From contig CAJYLV010000025.1 of assembly GCA_913776255.1 (NCBI GenBank), positions 1 to 56,190 on the forward strand: a stretch of 56,190 nt of DNA, in the 5' to 3' direction. This document shows, piece by piece, positions 7,580-16,871 of this stretch; the stretch's first letter is position 1; each line of letters begins with the position of its first letter. The notes below the pieces were generated by a model. It saw nothing but the letters and a program-made list of their open reading frames with translations, had not been told where the DNA came from and made no database searches. The translations under genes and the position numbers were made by a program. This stretch comes from an uncultured Sphingomonas sp. (lineage in GTDB: Bacteria > Pseudomonadota > Alphaproteobacteria > Sphingomonadales > Sphingomonadaceae).

Positions 7580-9405
7580 AAATTGCGTATGCCTCCGGGC
7601 TGATGATCGCCACCGCGCTGGCGCTGGTCGCCCCGGCGCAGGCCGCGCCGGTCGGTGGCGGGCTGCCAGTGGTCGCGCCCCCTGCCCCGCCGCCGTCGGC
7701 GAGCGAGGATGCCGGCATTCCGGCGCAGCTCACCCCCGAGCAGCGCAGCGCGTATCGCGCGGTGTTCGCGGCCTTGCACGAAGGGCGGTGGAGCGATGCG
7801 CAGCTGGCGCTCGACGCGATGGCGACCGGGCCGCTCCACGCCTATGCGCGCGCCGAGCTGTACACCGCCAAGGGCTCGCCCAAAGCGGACGGCGCGGCGG
7901 TCGCGCGGTTGCTCACCGAAGCGCCCGAGCTGCCGCAGGCCGATGCGTTGCTGCGCGTGGCGAAGGCGCGCGGGATCAGCGACCTGCCCGCGCTCCCCGA
8001 GCAGCAGCGGCTGATCTGGAACGATGGCGCGCCGATCCGCGTCCGCGCCAAGGCGACCGCCAGCGACCAGATCGCCGCCGATCTGGCGGTGAAGATGCAG
8101 CCGCTGGTCAAGGCCGATCTGGGCGCGGAGGCGCAGGCGTTGCTGGAGAGCACCGCCGGCCTGTCGCCCGAGGCGCAGACCGAATGGCAGGCGCGGATCG
8201 CGTGGATCTATTTCCTGCAAGGGCTCGATCCGCAGGCGCGCGCGATGGGCGCGAAGGCCGCGCTGGGCAGGGGTGACTGGTCGATCCACGGGCGCTGGAC
8301 GCAGGCGCTGGCGGCGTGGCGGCAGCAGGATTGCGCGACGACGCAGACCGAGTTCGAGAATGTCGCGGCGCGCAGCCCCGACATCGACCTGCGCGCCACC
8401 GCCTTGTTCTGGGCGGCGCGTGCCGACATGGCGTGCGGGCGGCCCGACAAGGTCGAGGCACGGCTGAAGATCGCCGCGCAATATGGCGAGACCTTCTACG
8501 GGCTGCTCGCGCGGCAGGCGCTGGGGCTCGGGATGCCGGCGATGCGGGCGCAGCGCGTGTCGGCCGACTGGACGCGGCTCGAGCGGCGCCCCAACGTCCG
8601 CGTCGCCGCGGCGCTGGCCGAGATCGGCGAGAGCGACGATGCCGATCGCGTCGTGCGGCAACAGGCGCGGATCGGCACGCCGGGCGAGTTCGCCAGCCTC
8701 GTCCGCTTCAGCGAGTCGCTCAACCTGCCCGCGACGACCGTGTGGCTGGCGCACAACCTGCCGCAAGGCGCGGTCGCGACCGCCGACACGCGCTATCCGA
8801 TGCCGAACTGGACGCCGGACACCGGCTGGCGGATCGACAAGGCGCTGGTCTATGCGCACACGCTGCAGGAATCGGGCTTCCGCAACAAGGTGCGCAGCCC
8901 CGCCGGGGCGTTCGGGCTGATGCAGATCATGCCCGCCGCCGCGACCGACTACATGCGCGAGCGTGGGCTGACGATCGACCAGAATGCGCTGGCGCGGCCG
9001 TCGACCAATATCGACATCGGGCAGCGGCATATCGAGAAATTGCGCGACATGGGGCTGACCGGCGGGCTGCTCCCCAAGGTGATCGCCGCCTATAACGCCG
9101 GGCCGAAGCCGGTCGGCGAATGGAACGCGCTGGTCCACGACAACGGCGATCCGCTGCTCTATATCGAGAGCATCCCTTATTGGGAGACGCGCGGCTATGT
9201 GGTGACGGTGCTGCGCAATTACTGGATGTACGAGGCGCAGGGCGGCAAGGCGAAGAGCCCGAGCCGCGCCGCGCTGGCGCAGGGCATGTGGCCGCGTTTT
9301 CCCGGGCTGCCGGGGGCGAGCGCGGTGCGGATGAGCCCCACGCCGAACACTGCGCTGGCGGTCAACGCCAGCGTCGGGGTGCAGACGCCGATCCAGTCGA
9401 ACTGA
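7576..9405 (+). CDS. Soluble lytic murein transglycosylase (Slt family)
   Basis: 609 aa from a GTG start that overlaps the upstream stop as GTGA. A signal peptide (KIAYASGLMIATALALVAPA, then QA) directs it to the periplasm. The central part is an alpha-helical superhelical domain typical of Slt70. The C-terminal catalytic domain has LQESGF with the catalytic Glu at about residue 432, followed by AGAFGLMQIMPAAA and later AAYNAGPKPV. It cleaves the MurNAc-GlcNAc bond of peptidoglycan to 1,6-anhydro products. The in-frame ATG 39 bases upstream lies inside the previous gene and would bury the signal peptide. Confidence 0.93.
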   Translation: MKIAYASGLMIATALALVAPAQAAPVGGGLPVVAPPAPPPSASEDAGIPAQLTPEQRSAYRAVFAALHEGRWSDAQLALDAMATGPLHAYARAELYTAKGSPKADGAAVARLLTEAPELPQADALLRVAKARGISDLPALPEQQRLIWNDGAPIRVRAKATASDQIAADLAVKMQPLVKADLGAEAQALLESTAGLSPEAQTEWQARIAWIYFLQGLDPQARAMGAKAALGRGDWSIHGRWTQALAAWRQQDCATTQTEFENVAARSPDIDLRATALFWAARADMACGRPDKVEARLKIAAQYGETFYGLLARQALGLGMPAMRAQRVSADWTRLERRPNVRVAAALAEIGESDDADRVVRQQARIGTPGEFASLVRFSESLNLPATTVWLAHNLPQGAVATADTRYPMPNWTPDTGWRIDKALVYAHTLQESGFRNKVRSPAGAFGLMQIMPAAATDYMRERGLTIDQNALARPSTNIDIGQRHIEKLRDMGLTGGLLPKVIAAYNAGPKPVGEWNALVHDNGDPLLYIESIPYWETRGYVVTVLRNYWMYEAQGGKAKSPSRAALAQGMWPRFPGLPGASAVRMSPTPNTALAVNASVGVQTPIQSN

Positions 9406-9421
9406 ACGCGCCGGGTAGTGG

Positions 9422-9535
9422 GTCGTCATCCCGGATCAAGGCTCTCCTGAGTTCGTCGAAGGGTCCGGGGCGACGAAGCAGCACGGCCGGTCGACGCCCC
9501 CCCCCGGCCTTCGTCGGGGTGACACGTCAGCTTAG
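9422..9535. repeat. GC-rich REP-like intergenic sequence with a C9 tract
   Basis: Part of the 333-base gap between the transglycosylase and moaB. It contains a REP-type unit (CGTCATCCCGG at its left end), a GAGTTCGTCGAAGGGTCCGG segment, and an imperfect CCCCCGGCCTTCGTCGGGG hairpin preceded by nine C residues (9498-9506). No coding potential was found. The rest of the gap is the 77-bp repeat at 9559. Confidence 0.5.
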
Positions 9536-9558
9536 AGCGGGATGACGTCAAATCGATC

Positions 9559-9635
9559 CGTCATTGCGAGCGTAGCGAAGCAATCCAGGGCCGGACCAGG
9601 ACGCCCTGGATTGCTTCGCTACGCTCGCAATGACG
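9559..9635. repeat. 77-bp palindromic repeat, copy 1
   Basis: Begins CGTCATTGCGAGCGTAGCGA and ends with the reverse complement, with an asymmetric GGGCCGGACCAGGACGCCC centre. The arms form a hairpin of roughly 30 bp. It lies between the transglycosylase gene and moaB. Seven further copies of the same length are in the window. Confidence 0.9.
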
Positions 9636-9738
9636 AACCGTACATTCGACCTTACGTCATCAGACTCTAGGTAGGTACGGTCCAGCCGGAACGGCCCGCC
9701 CGCTGGACGCCCCCGCCCCGCGCCGCTACCCCGGCACG

Positions 9739-10266
9739 ATGCCGATCGACGAAAGCCGCGCCTTCCTGCCCGTCCGCATCGCGGTGCTGACCGTGTCCGA
9801 CACGCGCGGGCTGGCGGAGGATCGCTCGGGCGACACCTTGGTCGCGCGGCTGTCCGACGCCGGGCATGTGCTGGCCGAACGCGCGATCCTGCGCGACGAT
9901 GTCGACGCGATCGTCGCGCAACTCCACCGCTGGATCGACGATCCGCAGGTCGACTGCATCATCACCACCGGCGGCACCGGCGTCACCGGGCGCGACGTGA
10001 CCCCCGAGGCGATCGAGCGGGTCGCGGACAAGATGATCCCCGGCTTCGGCGAGCTGTTCCGCTGGCTGAGCTTCCAGACGATCGGCACTTCGACCGTGCA
10101 GAGCCGCGCCTGCGCGTGCGTGGCGCGCGGCACCTATGTGTTCGCGCTGCCGGGGTCGACCGGCGCGGTGAAGGATGCGTGGGACGGTATCCTGTCCTCG
10201 CAACTGGATAGCCGCCACCGGCCCTGCAATTTCGTCGAGCTGATGCCGCGGTTGCTGGAGCGATAG
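9739..10266 (+). CDS. moaB: Molybdenum cofactor biosynthesis protein MoaB (molybdopterin adenylyltransferase type)
   Basis: 175-aa MoaB/MogA fold protein. It has [12 protein letters not shown] at the N-terminus, the [16 protein letters not shown] motif (about residues 75-90) that binds molybdopterin, and a C-terminal [15 protein letters not shown] motif. Members adenylate molybdopterin before metal insertion. No other moa genes are nearby, so it stands alone between two 77-bp repeats. The MoaB label is preferred over MogA because of length and the RDVTPEA motif. Confidence 0.9.
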   Translation: MPIDESRAFLPVRIAVLTVSDTRGLAEDRSGDTLVARLSDAGHVLAERAILRDDVDAIVAQLHRWIDDPQVDCIITTGGTGVTGRDVTPEAIERVADKMIPGFGELFRWLSFQTIGTSTVQSRACACVARGTYVFALPGSTGAVKDAWDGILSSQLDSRHRPCNFVELMPRLLER

Positions 10267-10290
10267 GGTCCGCCCCTAACCTCGCGACTC

Positions 10291-10367
10291 CGTCATTGCG
10301 AGCGTAGCGAAGCAATCCAGGGCCGGACCAAGACGTCCTGGATTGCTTCGCTACGCTCGCAATGACG
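10291..10367. repeat. 77-bp palindromic repeat, copy 2
   Basis: Same arms as copy 1, in the same orientation of the asymmetric centre. It lies between the convergent moaB and VOC genes and ends 7 bases before the VOC stop codon, so it may serve as a bidirectional 3' structure for both. Confidence 0.9.
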
Positions 10368-10373
10368 GATAAC

Positions 10374-10706
10374 TCAACCCGCCTGCGACGCCGCCAGTTC
10401 GTGTCCGTCGACATCGCGGAAGTGGAAACGCCGCCCGCCCGGAAAGGCGAAGATCGGCACGGTGATCGTCCCGCCCGCCCGCTCCACCGCGGCCTGCGCC
10501 GCCTCTAGATCCTCGACCTCGATCACCGGCAACGGCGCCGCGACGCGATCCGGTGCGGCGTCGAGCCCGACATCGGTATCCCCGCTGAGCGTCGCCGCAT
10601 AATCCGGGCCGAAATCGGTGAAGGTCCAGCCGAATGCCTGCGCGTAGAAGTCCTTGGACGCCGCCCGGTCGCGGGTCGGCAGTTCGAGATAATAGAGGCG
10701 GGCCAC
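10374..10706 (-). CDS. VOC family protein (glyoxalase/bleomycin-resistance fold)
   Basis: 110 aa, one VOC module. It begins MARLYYLELPTRDRAASKDF with the characteristic FYAQAFGWTFTDFG, and ends FHFRDVDGHELA, the usual C-terminal metal-site strand. Small VOC proteins bind a metal and act on small thiols, dioxygen substrates or antibiotics. The substrate here cannot be told. It is divergent from the radical SAM gene with a 56-base gap. Confidence 0.85.
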   Translation of the reverse strand: MARLYYLELPTRDRAASKDFYAQAFGWTFTDFGPDYAATLSGDTDVGLDAAPDRVAAPLPVIEVEDLEAAQAAVERAGGTITVPIFAFPGGRRFHFRDVDGHELAASQAG

Positions 10707-10762
10707 ATCGCATCTCCCTCTTTGTTCTTGCTACGTTCTATATGGCGCGATAGCCTAGCGCA

Positions 10763-11839
10763 ATGGCGAGTCCACGGCCGCACCGCGGCGCGACCCTCAA
10801 CACGCGGAGCGCGCGCTTCAACCTGCCGCAGGCGGAGGAGGACGACGACTGGCGCGACGCGCGCGCGCTGATCGACGGTGCGCCGCCGCCGGTGCGCACG
10901 ACCGTCACGGTCGAACATCCGCGCACGATCATTTCGCGCAACCAATCGCCCGACGTGCCGTTCGACCGCTCGATCAACGCCTATCGCGGCTGCGAGCATG
11001 GCTGCATCTATTGCTTCGCGCGGCCGAGCCATGCGTTCCACGATCTGTCGCCGGGGCTCGATTTCGAGACGAAGCTGTTCGCCAAGCCCGATGCCGCCGC
11101 GCTGCTGTGCGACGAATTGCGCAAGCCCGGCTATGCCTGCGCGCCGATCGCGATGGGGACGAACACCGATCCCTATCAGCCGATCGAGCGCGAGTGGCGG
11201 ATCACCCGGTCGCTGATCGAGGTGCTGGCGGCATGCGACCATCCCTTGGTCATCACCACCAAGTCAGACCGGGTGGTGCGCGATCTCGACCTGCTCGCGC
11301 CGATGGCGGCCAAGGGGCTGGTGGCGGTGGCGTTGTCGGTCACCTCGCTCGATCCGCGCGTCGCGATGACGCTGGAGCCGCGCGCGACCGCGCCCGAGCG
11401 GCGGCTGGCGGCGGTGCGCACGCTCAGCGACGCGGGCGTGCCGACCTATGTCAACATGGCGCCGGTGATCCCCGCGATCACCGACAGCGAGGTCGAGACG
11501 ATCGTCGCGCGCGCGGCGGCGGCGGGCGCTTTGGGCGTGTCGTACATCCCGGTGCGATTGCCGTGGGAGGTCGCGCCGCTGTTCCGCGCGTGGCTCGACG
11601 AACATTATCCCGATCGCGCCGGCAAGGTGATGGCGATCGTGCAGTCGCTGCGCGGGGGCAAGGACAATGATCCACGCTTCGGGATGCGGATGAAGGGTCA
11701 GGGGCCGTGGGCGGAGTTGCTGCGCACACGCTTCCGGATCGCACGAACCAAGGCGGGGTTTCCCGACCGGCGGCGGTCGCTCGACCTGCGCTGCGACCTG
11801 TTTCGCAGACCCGCGGGGGCGCAGGGGGAGTTGTTTTAA
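10763..11839 (+). CDS. PA0069-type radical SAM protein (SPL-like)
   Basis: 358 aa. It has the radical SAM cysteine motif C77-x3-C81-x2-C84 in RGCEHGCIYCFARPSH, which would bind a 4Fe-4S cluster and S-adenosylmethionine. The conserved MGTNTDPYQPIEREW and ITTKSD motifs place it in the widespread PA0069 family, related to spore photoproduct lyase. The biochemical role is not established. It is single, convergent with dnaE. Confidence 0.88.
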   Translation: MASPRPHRGATLNTRSARFNLPQAEEDDDWRDARALIDGAPPPVRTTVTVEHPRTIISRNQSPDVPFDRSINAYRGCEHGCIYCFARPSHAFHDLSPGLDFETKLFAKPDAAALLCDELRKPGYACAPIAMGTNTDPYQPIEREWRITRSLIEVLAACDHPLVITTKSDRVVRDLDLLAPMAAKGLVAVALSVTSLDPRVAMTLEPRATAPERRLAAVRTLSDAGVPTYVNMAPVIPAITDSEVETIVARAAAAGALGVSYIPVRLPWEVAPLFRAWLDEHYPDRAGKVMAIVQSLRGGKDNDPRFGMRMKGQGPWAELLRTRFRIARTKAGFPDRRRSLDLRCDLFRRPAGAQGELF

Positions 11840-11970
11840 CTAGGGTCGCTCGACATTCACCGCGCTCCACCCTCCTTCGTCATCCCGGCGACGAAAGAAG
11901 GAGGCTCACGATCCACCAAATGGCCGGTCAGTCATGAGAATCCCGAATGTCGGTCAGCCCTTGAACGCCG

Positions 11971-14900
11971 TCACCCAACCGACCGCAGGCGGGTTTCCTC
12001 GACCTCGAAGTCGACCTTGGTCACGCCGGGCAGCGCCTCGATCCGCTCGGCCAGTTCGGCGTCAAGCGCGAAGTCGCGGTCGAGGATCACGGTCGCAATC
12101 TCGCCCTCACCGATCGGCACCTTGAGCGTCACCTTGCCGCGCGCGCCGCGCAAGGGGCCGATCAGCGCGGCGAGCCCAGCCACCGCGCCCGCGTCGGCAA
12201 CGTGCACCTCCAGCGCGAAGCGCGTCGAGGTGGCGAGCGTCTCGAACGGCTTGATCGACTTGACCGTCACGCGCGGCGTTTCCTCGCCGGGGCGGCGGTC
12301 CAGCTCGACGGTCGCGAGGCCGCAGCCGCCGTTCTTGGCGGCCTCCTCCAGATCGGCGGCGGGGCCGTCGTCGAAGCAGGTCGCCATGAACTGCCCGGTC
12401 GCGTCGGAGAGCGTCGCCATCATATAGCGCTTGCCGCGCGCCGAGGTGCGCCAGCGCGCCTCCTCGACCAGCACCGCCATCGTCGCCATCACCCGCGCGC
12501 CGTCGGCGATCTGCAGCTCGCCGAGCGCCACATAGCTGCGCGCGCCATGCGTCTTGGCGAGGTGGCGGTAGCGGTCGACCGGATGCGCCGAGAAATAGAA
12601 GCCGAACGCCTCCTTCTCCTGCTCCATCCGCTCGGCGAGCGACCAGCGCGCGTTGGCGGGCAGCTTGATCGCGTCGCCCACCCCGGCATCGTCGCCGAAC
12701 AGCCCGCCCTGCCCGCTCGTCCGCCCCTCGTGCGTGCGGGCGGCGATCGCGAGCACCGTCTCGGCGACGGCATGGACGCCGGCGCGATTGGGCTCCAGCG
12801 CGTCGAACGCGCCTCCGGCGGCGAGCGTTTCGAGCTGGCGCTTGTTGAGCAGGCGCGGGTCGACGCGCGCGGCGAGATCGTCGAGGCTTTTGAACGGCCC
12901 GGCGGTGGTGCGCTCCTCGCAGAGCTTCTCCATCGCGCCCTCGCCGACCGACTTGAGCGCGGCGAGCGCGTAGCGCACCGCCGGTTGGCCTTCGTCGTTC
13001 AGCTGGACGTCGAACTCCGCAAGGCTGCCGTTGATGCACGGCGGGAGCAGCGGGATGCCGAGCCGCCGCGCGTCGTCGACGAAGATCGCGAGCTTGTCGG
13101 TCAGGTGCAGGTCGTAGCACATCGACGCGGCGAAGAATTCGGCGGGGTGATGCGCCTTCAGCCACGCCGTCTGGTAGGCGAGCAGCGCATAGGCCGCCGC
13201 GTGCGACTTGTTGAAGCCGTAGCCCGCGAACTTGTCGATCAAGTCGAACAGCTGGTTGGCATAAGGCGCGGGGATCTGGTTGTGCTCGGCGCAACCGGTG
13301 ACGAAGGTGGCGCGCTGCGCGTCCATTTCCGCCTTGATCTTCTTGCCCATCGCGCGCCGCAACAGGTCCGCGCCGCCGAGCGAATAGCCCGCCAGCACCT
13401 GCGCGGCCTGCATCACCTGTTCCTGGTAGACGAAGATGCCGTAGGTTTCGGCGAGGATCGGCTCCAGCAGCGGATGCGGATAGGTGATCTCCTCCGTCCC
13501 CTGCTTGCGGCGGCCGAACGACGGGATGTTGTCCATCGGGCCGGGGCGGTAGAGCGAGACGAGCGCGACGATGTCGCCGAAATTGGTCGGGCGCACCGCC
13601 GACAGCGTGCGGCGCATCCCTTCCGATTCCAGCTGGAACACGCCCACCGTGTCGCCGCGCTGGAGCAATTTGTAGACGCCCTCGTCATCCCATTGCAGCG
13701 CGTTGAGATCGACGTGGATGTCGCGCTTCTTGAGCAGCTCGACCGCCTTCTTGAGCACCGACAAGGTCTTGAGCCCGAGGAAGTCGAACTTCACCAGTCC
13801 GGCGCCCTCGACATATTTCATGTCGAATTGCGTGACCGGCATGTCCGAGCGCGGGTCGCGATAGAGCGGCACCAGTTGCGCGAGCGGGCGGTCGCCGATC
13901 ACCACGCCCGCGGCGTGCGTCGAGGAGTGGCGCGGCAGCCCTTCCAGCTTGGTCGCGAGGTCCCAGAGATGCCGGACCTGATTGTCGTTGGAATATTCGC
14001 GCGCGATCTCGGGCACGCCGTTCAGCGCGCGCTTGAGGTCCCACGGATCGGTCGGGTGGTTGGGGACAAGTTTGGCGAGTCGATCGATCTGGCCGTAGCT
14101 CATCTGGAGCACGCGGCCCGTATCCTTGAGCACCGCGCGCGCCTTGAGCTTTCCGAAAGTAATGATCTGCGCGACCTGGTCGCGGCCGTATTTCTCCTGG
14201 ACGTAGCGGATCACCTCGCCACGCCGGGTTTCGCAGAAATCGATGTCGAAGTCGGGCATCGACACGCGTTCCGGGTTCAGGAAGCGCTCGAACAGCAGGC
14301 CCAGCTTGATCGGATCGAGATCGGTGATCGTCAGCGCCCAGGCGACCACCGAGCCCGCACCCGAGCCACGCCCCGGCCCGACCGGAATGTCGTGATCCTT
14401 CGCCCATTTGATGAAGTCGGCGACGATCAGGAAATAGCCGGGGAAGCCCATCTGGATGATGACGTCGACCTCGAACGCCAGCCGCTGGCGATAGGTCTCG
14501 CGCCAATTCGGATCATCGGCCGGTTGCGCGCCGAGTTCCTCGATCCGGTCGAGCCGCGCCTCCAGCCCGGCGGCGGCGTCGTTGCGGAGCATCGCCGCCT
14601 CGCCCTCGCGATCGCCGGCGAGGCTGGGGAGGATCGGCTTGCGCTTCGGCGCGGCGACCGCGCAGCGCTGCGCGACGACGAGCGTGTTCGCGAGCGCCTC
14701 GGGCAAATCGGCGAACAGCGCCGCCATGTCGATCGCGGGCTTCATCCACGCATGGCCGCAGCTACGCGGCCGATCCTCGCTTTCGACATAGCTCGACGAG
14801 GCGATGCACAGCATCGCGTCATGCGCATCGCCGAAATCGGCTTCCTCGAAACAGCATGGATTGGTCGCGACGATCGGCCAGTTGCGGTCATAGGCGAGGT

Positions 14901-15471
14901 CGAGCAGCAGCGGCTCGGCCTTGTCCTCGATCGCGTCGTCGCGGCGGCACAGCTCGATATAGAGCCGGTCGCCGAAGATCGCGTGGAGGCGATTGGCGTA
15001 TGCGATGGCGCGCTCGGGCTGGTCCTCGGCGAACAGCCGCGCCACCCCGCCCTCGCCGCCCGCGGTCAGCGCGATCAGCCCCGCGGAATGGCGCTCCAGC
15101 GCCTCGAACCCGACATGCGGCGCGAGTTCGAGCGGGCGGTCGAGATGCGCATGGCTGACGAGCGCGCAGAGATTGTCGTAGCCCGTCTCGTCCTGCGCAT
15201 AGAGCGCGATCCAGTCGGTCGCGGTCGCGACGCCCTCGGGCATATCCGGCCGCGCGACGCCCAGCATCGTGCCGATCACCGGCTGCACGCCCGCGCCCAT
15301 CGCCGCGTCGGAAAACGCCATCGCCGCATACAGGCCGTTGCGATCGGTCAGCGCGGCGGCGGGGAAGCCGAGCTTCGCCGCGCGCTTAGCGATCGCCTTC
15401 GGCTCGATCGCGCCGTCGAGCATGGTGTAGCTGGAAAAGATGCGGAGTGGCACGAACCCGGAATGCGGCAT
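11971..15471 (-). CDS. dnaE: DNA polymerase III alpha subunit
   Basis: 1166 aa, normal for replicative DnaE. An N-terminal PHP domain is followed by the polymerase palm with the catalytic aspartates in PDFDIDFCETRRGEVIRYV (about residues 404-422), fingers with NKSHAAAYALLAYQTAWLKA, a beta-clamp-binding and helix-hairpin-helix region, and a C-terminal OB domain. The PHP metal ligands look degenerate: the usual HxH near the start reads VPLRIFSSYT. No proofreading activity is therefore expected from this domain. It is monocistronic. Confidence 0.96.
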   Translation of the reverse strand: MPHSGFVPLRIFSSYTMLDGAIEPKAIAKRAAKLGFPAAALTDRNGLYAAMAFSDAAMGAGVQPVIGTMLGVARPDMPEGVATATDWIALYAQDETGYDNLCALVSHAHLDRPLELAPHVGFEALERHSAGLIALTAGGEGGVARLFAEDQPERAIAYANRLHAIFGDRLYIELCRRDDAIEDKAEPLLLDLAYDRNWPIVATNPCCFEEADFGDAHDAMLCIASSSYVESEDRPRSCGHAWMKPAIDMAALFADLPEALANTLVVAQRCAVAAPKRKPILPSLAGDREGEAAMLRNDAAAGLEARLDRIEELGAQPADDPNWRETYRQRLAFEVDVIIQMGFPGYFLIVADFIKWAKDHDIPVGPGRGSGAGSVVAWALTITDLDPIKLGLLFERFLNPERVSMPDFDIDFCETRRGEVIRYVQEKYGRDQVAQIITFGKLKARAVLKDTGRVLQMSYGQIDRLAKLVPNHPTDPWDLKRALNGVPEIAREYSNDNQVRHLWDLATKLEGLPRHSSTHAAGVVIGDRPLAQLVPLYRDPRSDMPVTQFDMKYVEGAGLVKFDFLGLKTLSVLKKAVELLKKRDIHVDLNALQWDDEGVYKLLQRGDTVGVFQLESEGMRRTLSAVRPTNFGDIVALVSLYRPGPMDNIPSFGRRKQGTEEITYPHPLLEPILAETYGIFVYQEQVMQAAQVLAGYSLGGADLLRRAMGKKIKAEMDAQRATFVTGCAEHNQIPAPYANQLFDLIDKFAGYGFNKSHAAAYALLAYQTAWLKAHHPAEFFAASMCYDLHLTDKLAIFVDDARRLGIPLLPPCINGSLAEFDVQLNDEGQPAVRYALAALKSVGEGAMEKLCEERTTAGPFKSLDDLAARVDPRLLNKRQLETLAAGGAFDALEPNRAGVHAVAETVLAIAARTHEGRTSGQGGLFGDDAGVGDAIKLPANARWSLAERMEQEKEAFGFYFSAHPVDRYRHLAKTHGARSYVALGELQIADGARVMATMAVLVEEARWRTSARGKRYMMATLSDATGQFMATCFDDGPAADLEEAAKNGGCGLATVELDRRPGEETPRVTVKSIKPFETLATSTRFALEVHVADAGAVAGLAALIGPLRGARGKVTLKVPIGEGEIATVILDRDFALDAELAERIEALPGVTKVDFEVEETRLRSVG

Positions 15472-15523
15472 CGCGGCAACCTAGGCCCGGCGACCCGATT
15501 CGGCCATCCCCGCCGCCGCACGC

Positions 15524-15548
15524 GGAACCGCAAACACGCCGACCCGTT
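15524..15548 (+). promoter_or_regulatory. EcfG-type general stress promoter upstream of hdeD
   Basis: GGAAC at 15524-15528, a 16-base spacer, then CGTT at 15545-15548. This matches the alphaproteobacterial EcfG consensus GGAAC-N16/17-CGTT exactly. It lies 27 bases upstream of the hdeD start codon, so the transcript leader would be short. Confidence 0.75.
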
Positions 15549-15574
15549 CGCCCAGCCGGAATGGAGTGATCGAC

Positions 15575-16165
15575 ATGGCACAATTCGGAGCTTCATCGGA
15601 ACGCGGGTTCGGCATCCCCGGCATGTCGGCGACCGGCGCGGGCTGGGGCTGGATCATGGCCTATGGCGTGGTGTCGGTATTGCTGGGCGTCGCGGCGTTC
15701 GTCTGGCCGTTCGCGGCGACCTATGCGGCGACGGTGGTGATCGGCGCGTTGCTGTTCGTCTCGGGCGTGTTCTCGATCGCCGCCGGGCTCTTCGGTCAGG
15801 GACATGAGGGGCGCATCTATGCGGTGCTGTTCGGGCTACTGTCGGTGATCGTCGGCGCGGTGATGGTGTTCGAGCCGGCGACGGGCGCGCTATCGCTGAC
15901 GTTGATGGTGACCGTCTGGCTGCTGGTGCGCGGCGTGCTGGAGGTGGTGCTCGGCTTCCGGATGCGGCGGCGGCGCGGGCTGATGATCGCGCTGGGCGTG
16001 ATCAACATCCTGCTGGCCGGGTTCATCCTCGCGACGGTACCGTGGTCGGCGCTGACGCTGCCGGGGTTCATCCTCGGGGTGAGCTTCCTGGTCGGCGGCG
16101 TGACCGCGATCACCGCGGCGAGCGACCACCGCAAGGGCGCGGATGCGTTCGCGATGCCGGGGTGA
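15575..16165 (+). CDS. HdeD-family acid-resistance membrane protein (DUF308)
   Basis: 196-aa integral inner-membrane protein with about six hydrophobic helices in three pairs (for example AYGVVSVLLGVAAFVWPFA, then TVVIGALLFVSGVFSIAAGL). This is the DUF308/HdeD pattern. The family is linked to acid or general stress survival without a known mechanism. The ATG at 15575 is preferred because GGAG lies 8 bases upstream; a GTG at 15566 is also in frame. Expression is probably under EcfG control from the promoter just upstream. Confidence 0.85.
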   Translation: MAQFGASSERGFGIPGMSATGAGWGWIMAYGVVSVLLGVAAFVWPFAATYAATVVIGALLFVSGVFSIAAGLFGQGHEGRIYAVLFGLLSVIVGAVMVFEPATGALSLTLMVTVWLLVRGVLEVVLGFRMRRRRGLMIALGVINILLAGFILATVPWSALTLPGFILGVSFLVGGVTAITAASDHRKGADAFAMPG

Positions 16166-16192
16166 GGCATCTTCGATCGAGAGCGCCCTTTC

Positions 16193-16277
16193 CGTCGCGC
16201 CGGACTTGATCCGGGGCCCCGCTTCTTCCTGCCGACCGACGTAAGAAGCGGGATCCCGGATCAAGTCCGGGATGACG
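16193..16277. repeat. 85-bp palindromic repeat, copy 1
   Basis: Arms of the type CGTCGCGCCGGACTTGATCC and GGATCAAGTCCGGGATGACG, with an inner CCCCGCTTCTT / AAGAAGCGGGATCC pair. It lies between hdeD and the convergent microprotein gene. Three similar copies are at 20472, 50077 and 54705. Confidence 0.8.
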
Positions 16278-16283
16278 GCGCGG

Positions 16284-16388
16284 TCAGCGCGCCGCGACGT
16301 GCACCAAGGCCATCGCGACCAGCAGCAGCGCGAGGATCGCGAGGATCAGCCCGAACATGCAGCCGAGCACCACGCGATCACCGAACAT
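16284..16388 (-). CDS. 34-aa single-helix membrane microprotein
   Basis: The translation is MFGDRVVLGCMFGLILAILA followed by LLLVAMALVHVAAR, a single transmembrane helix with a short charged tail. Its start lies 3 bases beyond the stop of gpx on the same strand, so it would be the last gene of the lol-gpx transcription unit. There is no recognised family. Support comes from operon position and clean hydrophobic design. It could still be a chance frame. Confidence 0.5.
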   Translation of the reverse strand: MFGDRVVLGCMFGLILAILALLLVAMALVHVAAR

Positions 16389-16391
16389 CGG

Positions 16392-16871
16392 CTATAGCAG
16401 CGCGTCGATGTCGGCGGTGATCTCCTCGGGTTTGGTCGTCGGCGCGTAGCGGCGCACGACCTTGCCGTCGCGATCGATCAGGAATTTGGTGAAATTCCAC
16501 TTTACCGCCTTGGTCCCGAGCACCCCCGGCGCTTCGGCCTTCAGCCGCTCGAACAGCGGGTCGGCCTGCGCGCCGTTGACGTCGATCTTGGCGAAGACCG
16601 GAAAGGTCACGTCATAGGTGAGCGAGCAGAAGTTCGCGATCTCGGCCGCATGGCCGGGCTCCTGCGCGCCGAACTGGTTGCAGGGGAAGCCGAGCACCGC
16701 GAAGCCGCGCTCGGCGTAACGGCGGTGGAGCGCCTCCAATCCCTCATATTGCGGCGTGAACCCGCATTTGGAGGCGGTGTTGACGATCAGCAGCACCTGC
16801 CCCCGCCAGCGATCGAGCGGGACCGGCGCGCCGTCGGCACCGGTGACGGTGAGGTCAGTGATCGTCGTCAT
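16392..16871 (-). CDS. Glutathione peroxidase (thioredoxin-fold peroxidase)
   Basis: 159 aa from the ATG that overlaps the upstream GNAT stop (ATGA). The catalytic Cys is C36 in NTASKCGFTPQYEGL. The Gln of GFPCNQFGAQEPG and the Trp of KWNFTKFLID complete the active site. It reduces hydroperoxides; bacterial Cys forms often use thioredoxin instead of glutathione. An upstream in-frame start at 16919 would add 16 residues that lie inside the GNAT gene and is unlikely. Confidence 0.93.
   Translation of the reverse strand: MTTITDLTVTGADGAPVPLDRWRGQVLLIVNTASKCGFTPQYEGLEALHRRYAERGFAVLGFPCNQFGAQEPGHAAEIANFCSLTYDVTFPVFAKIDVNGAQADPLFERLKAEAPGVLGTKAVKWNFTKFLIDRDGKVVRRYAPTTKPEEITADIDALL

Noticed and set aside
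9559..10367. Two 77-bp repeats flanking moaB as ends of a composite mobile element
   Set aside because: The same repeat occurs six more times next to unrelated genes, there are no target duplications I can see, and moaB is a core gene.
12202..15807. 1201-codon open frame on the plus strand opposite dnaE
   Set aside because: It lies almost wholly antisense to a full-length, motif-complete dnaE. The translation is Arg/Glu/His-rich without domains, the usual antisense artefact of high-GC DNA.
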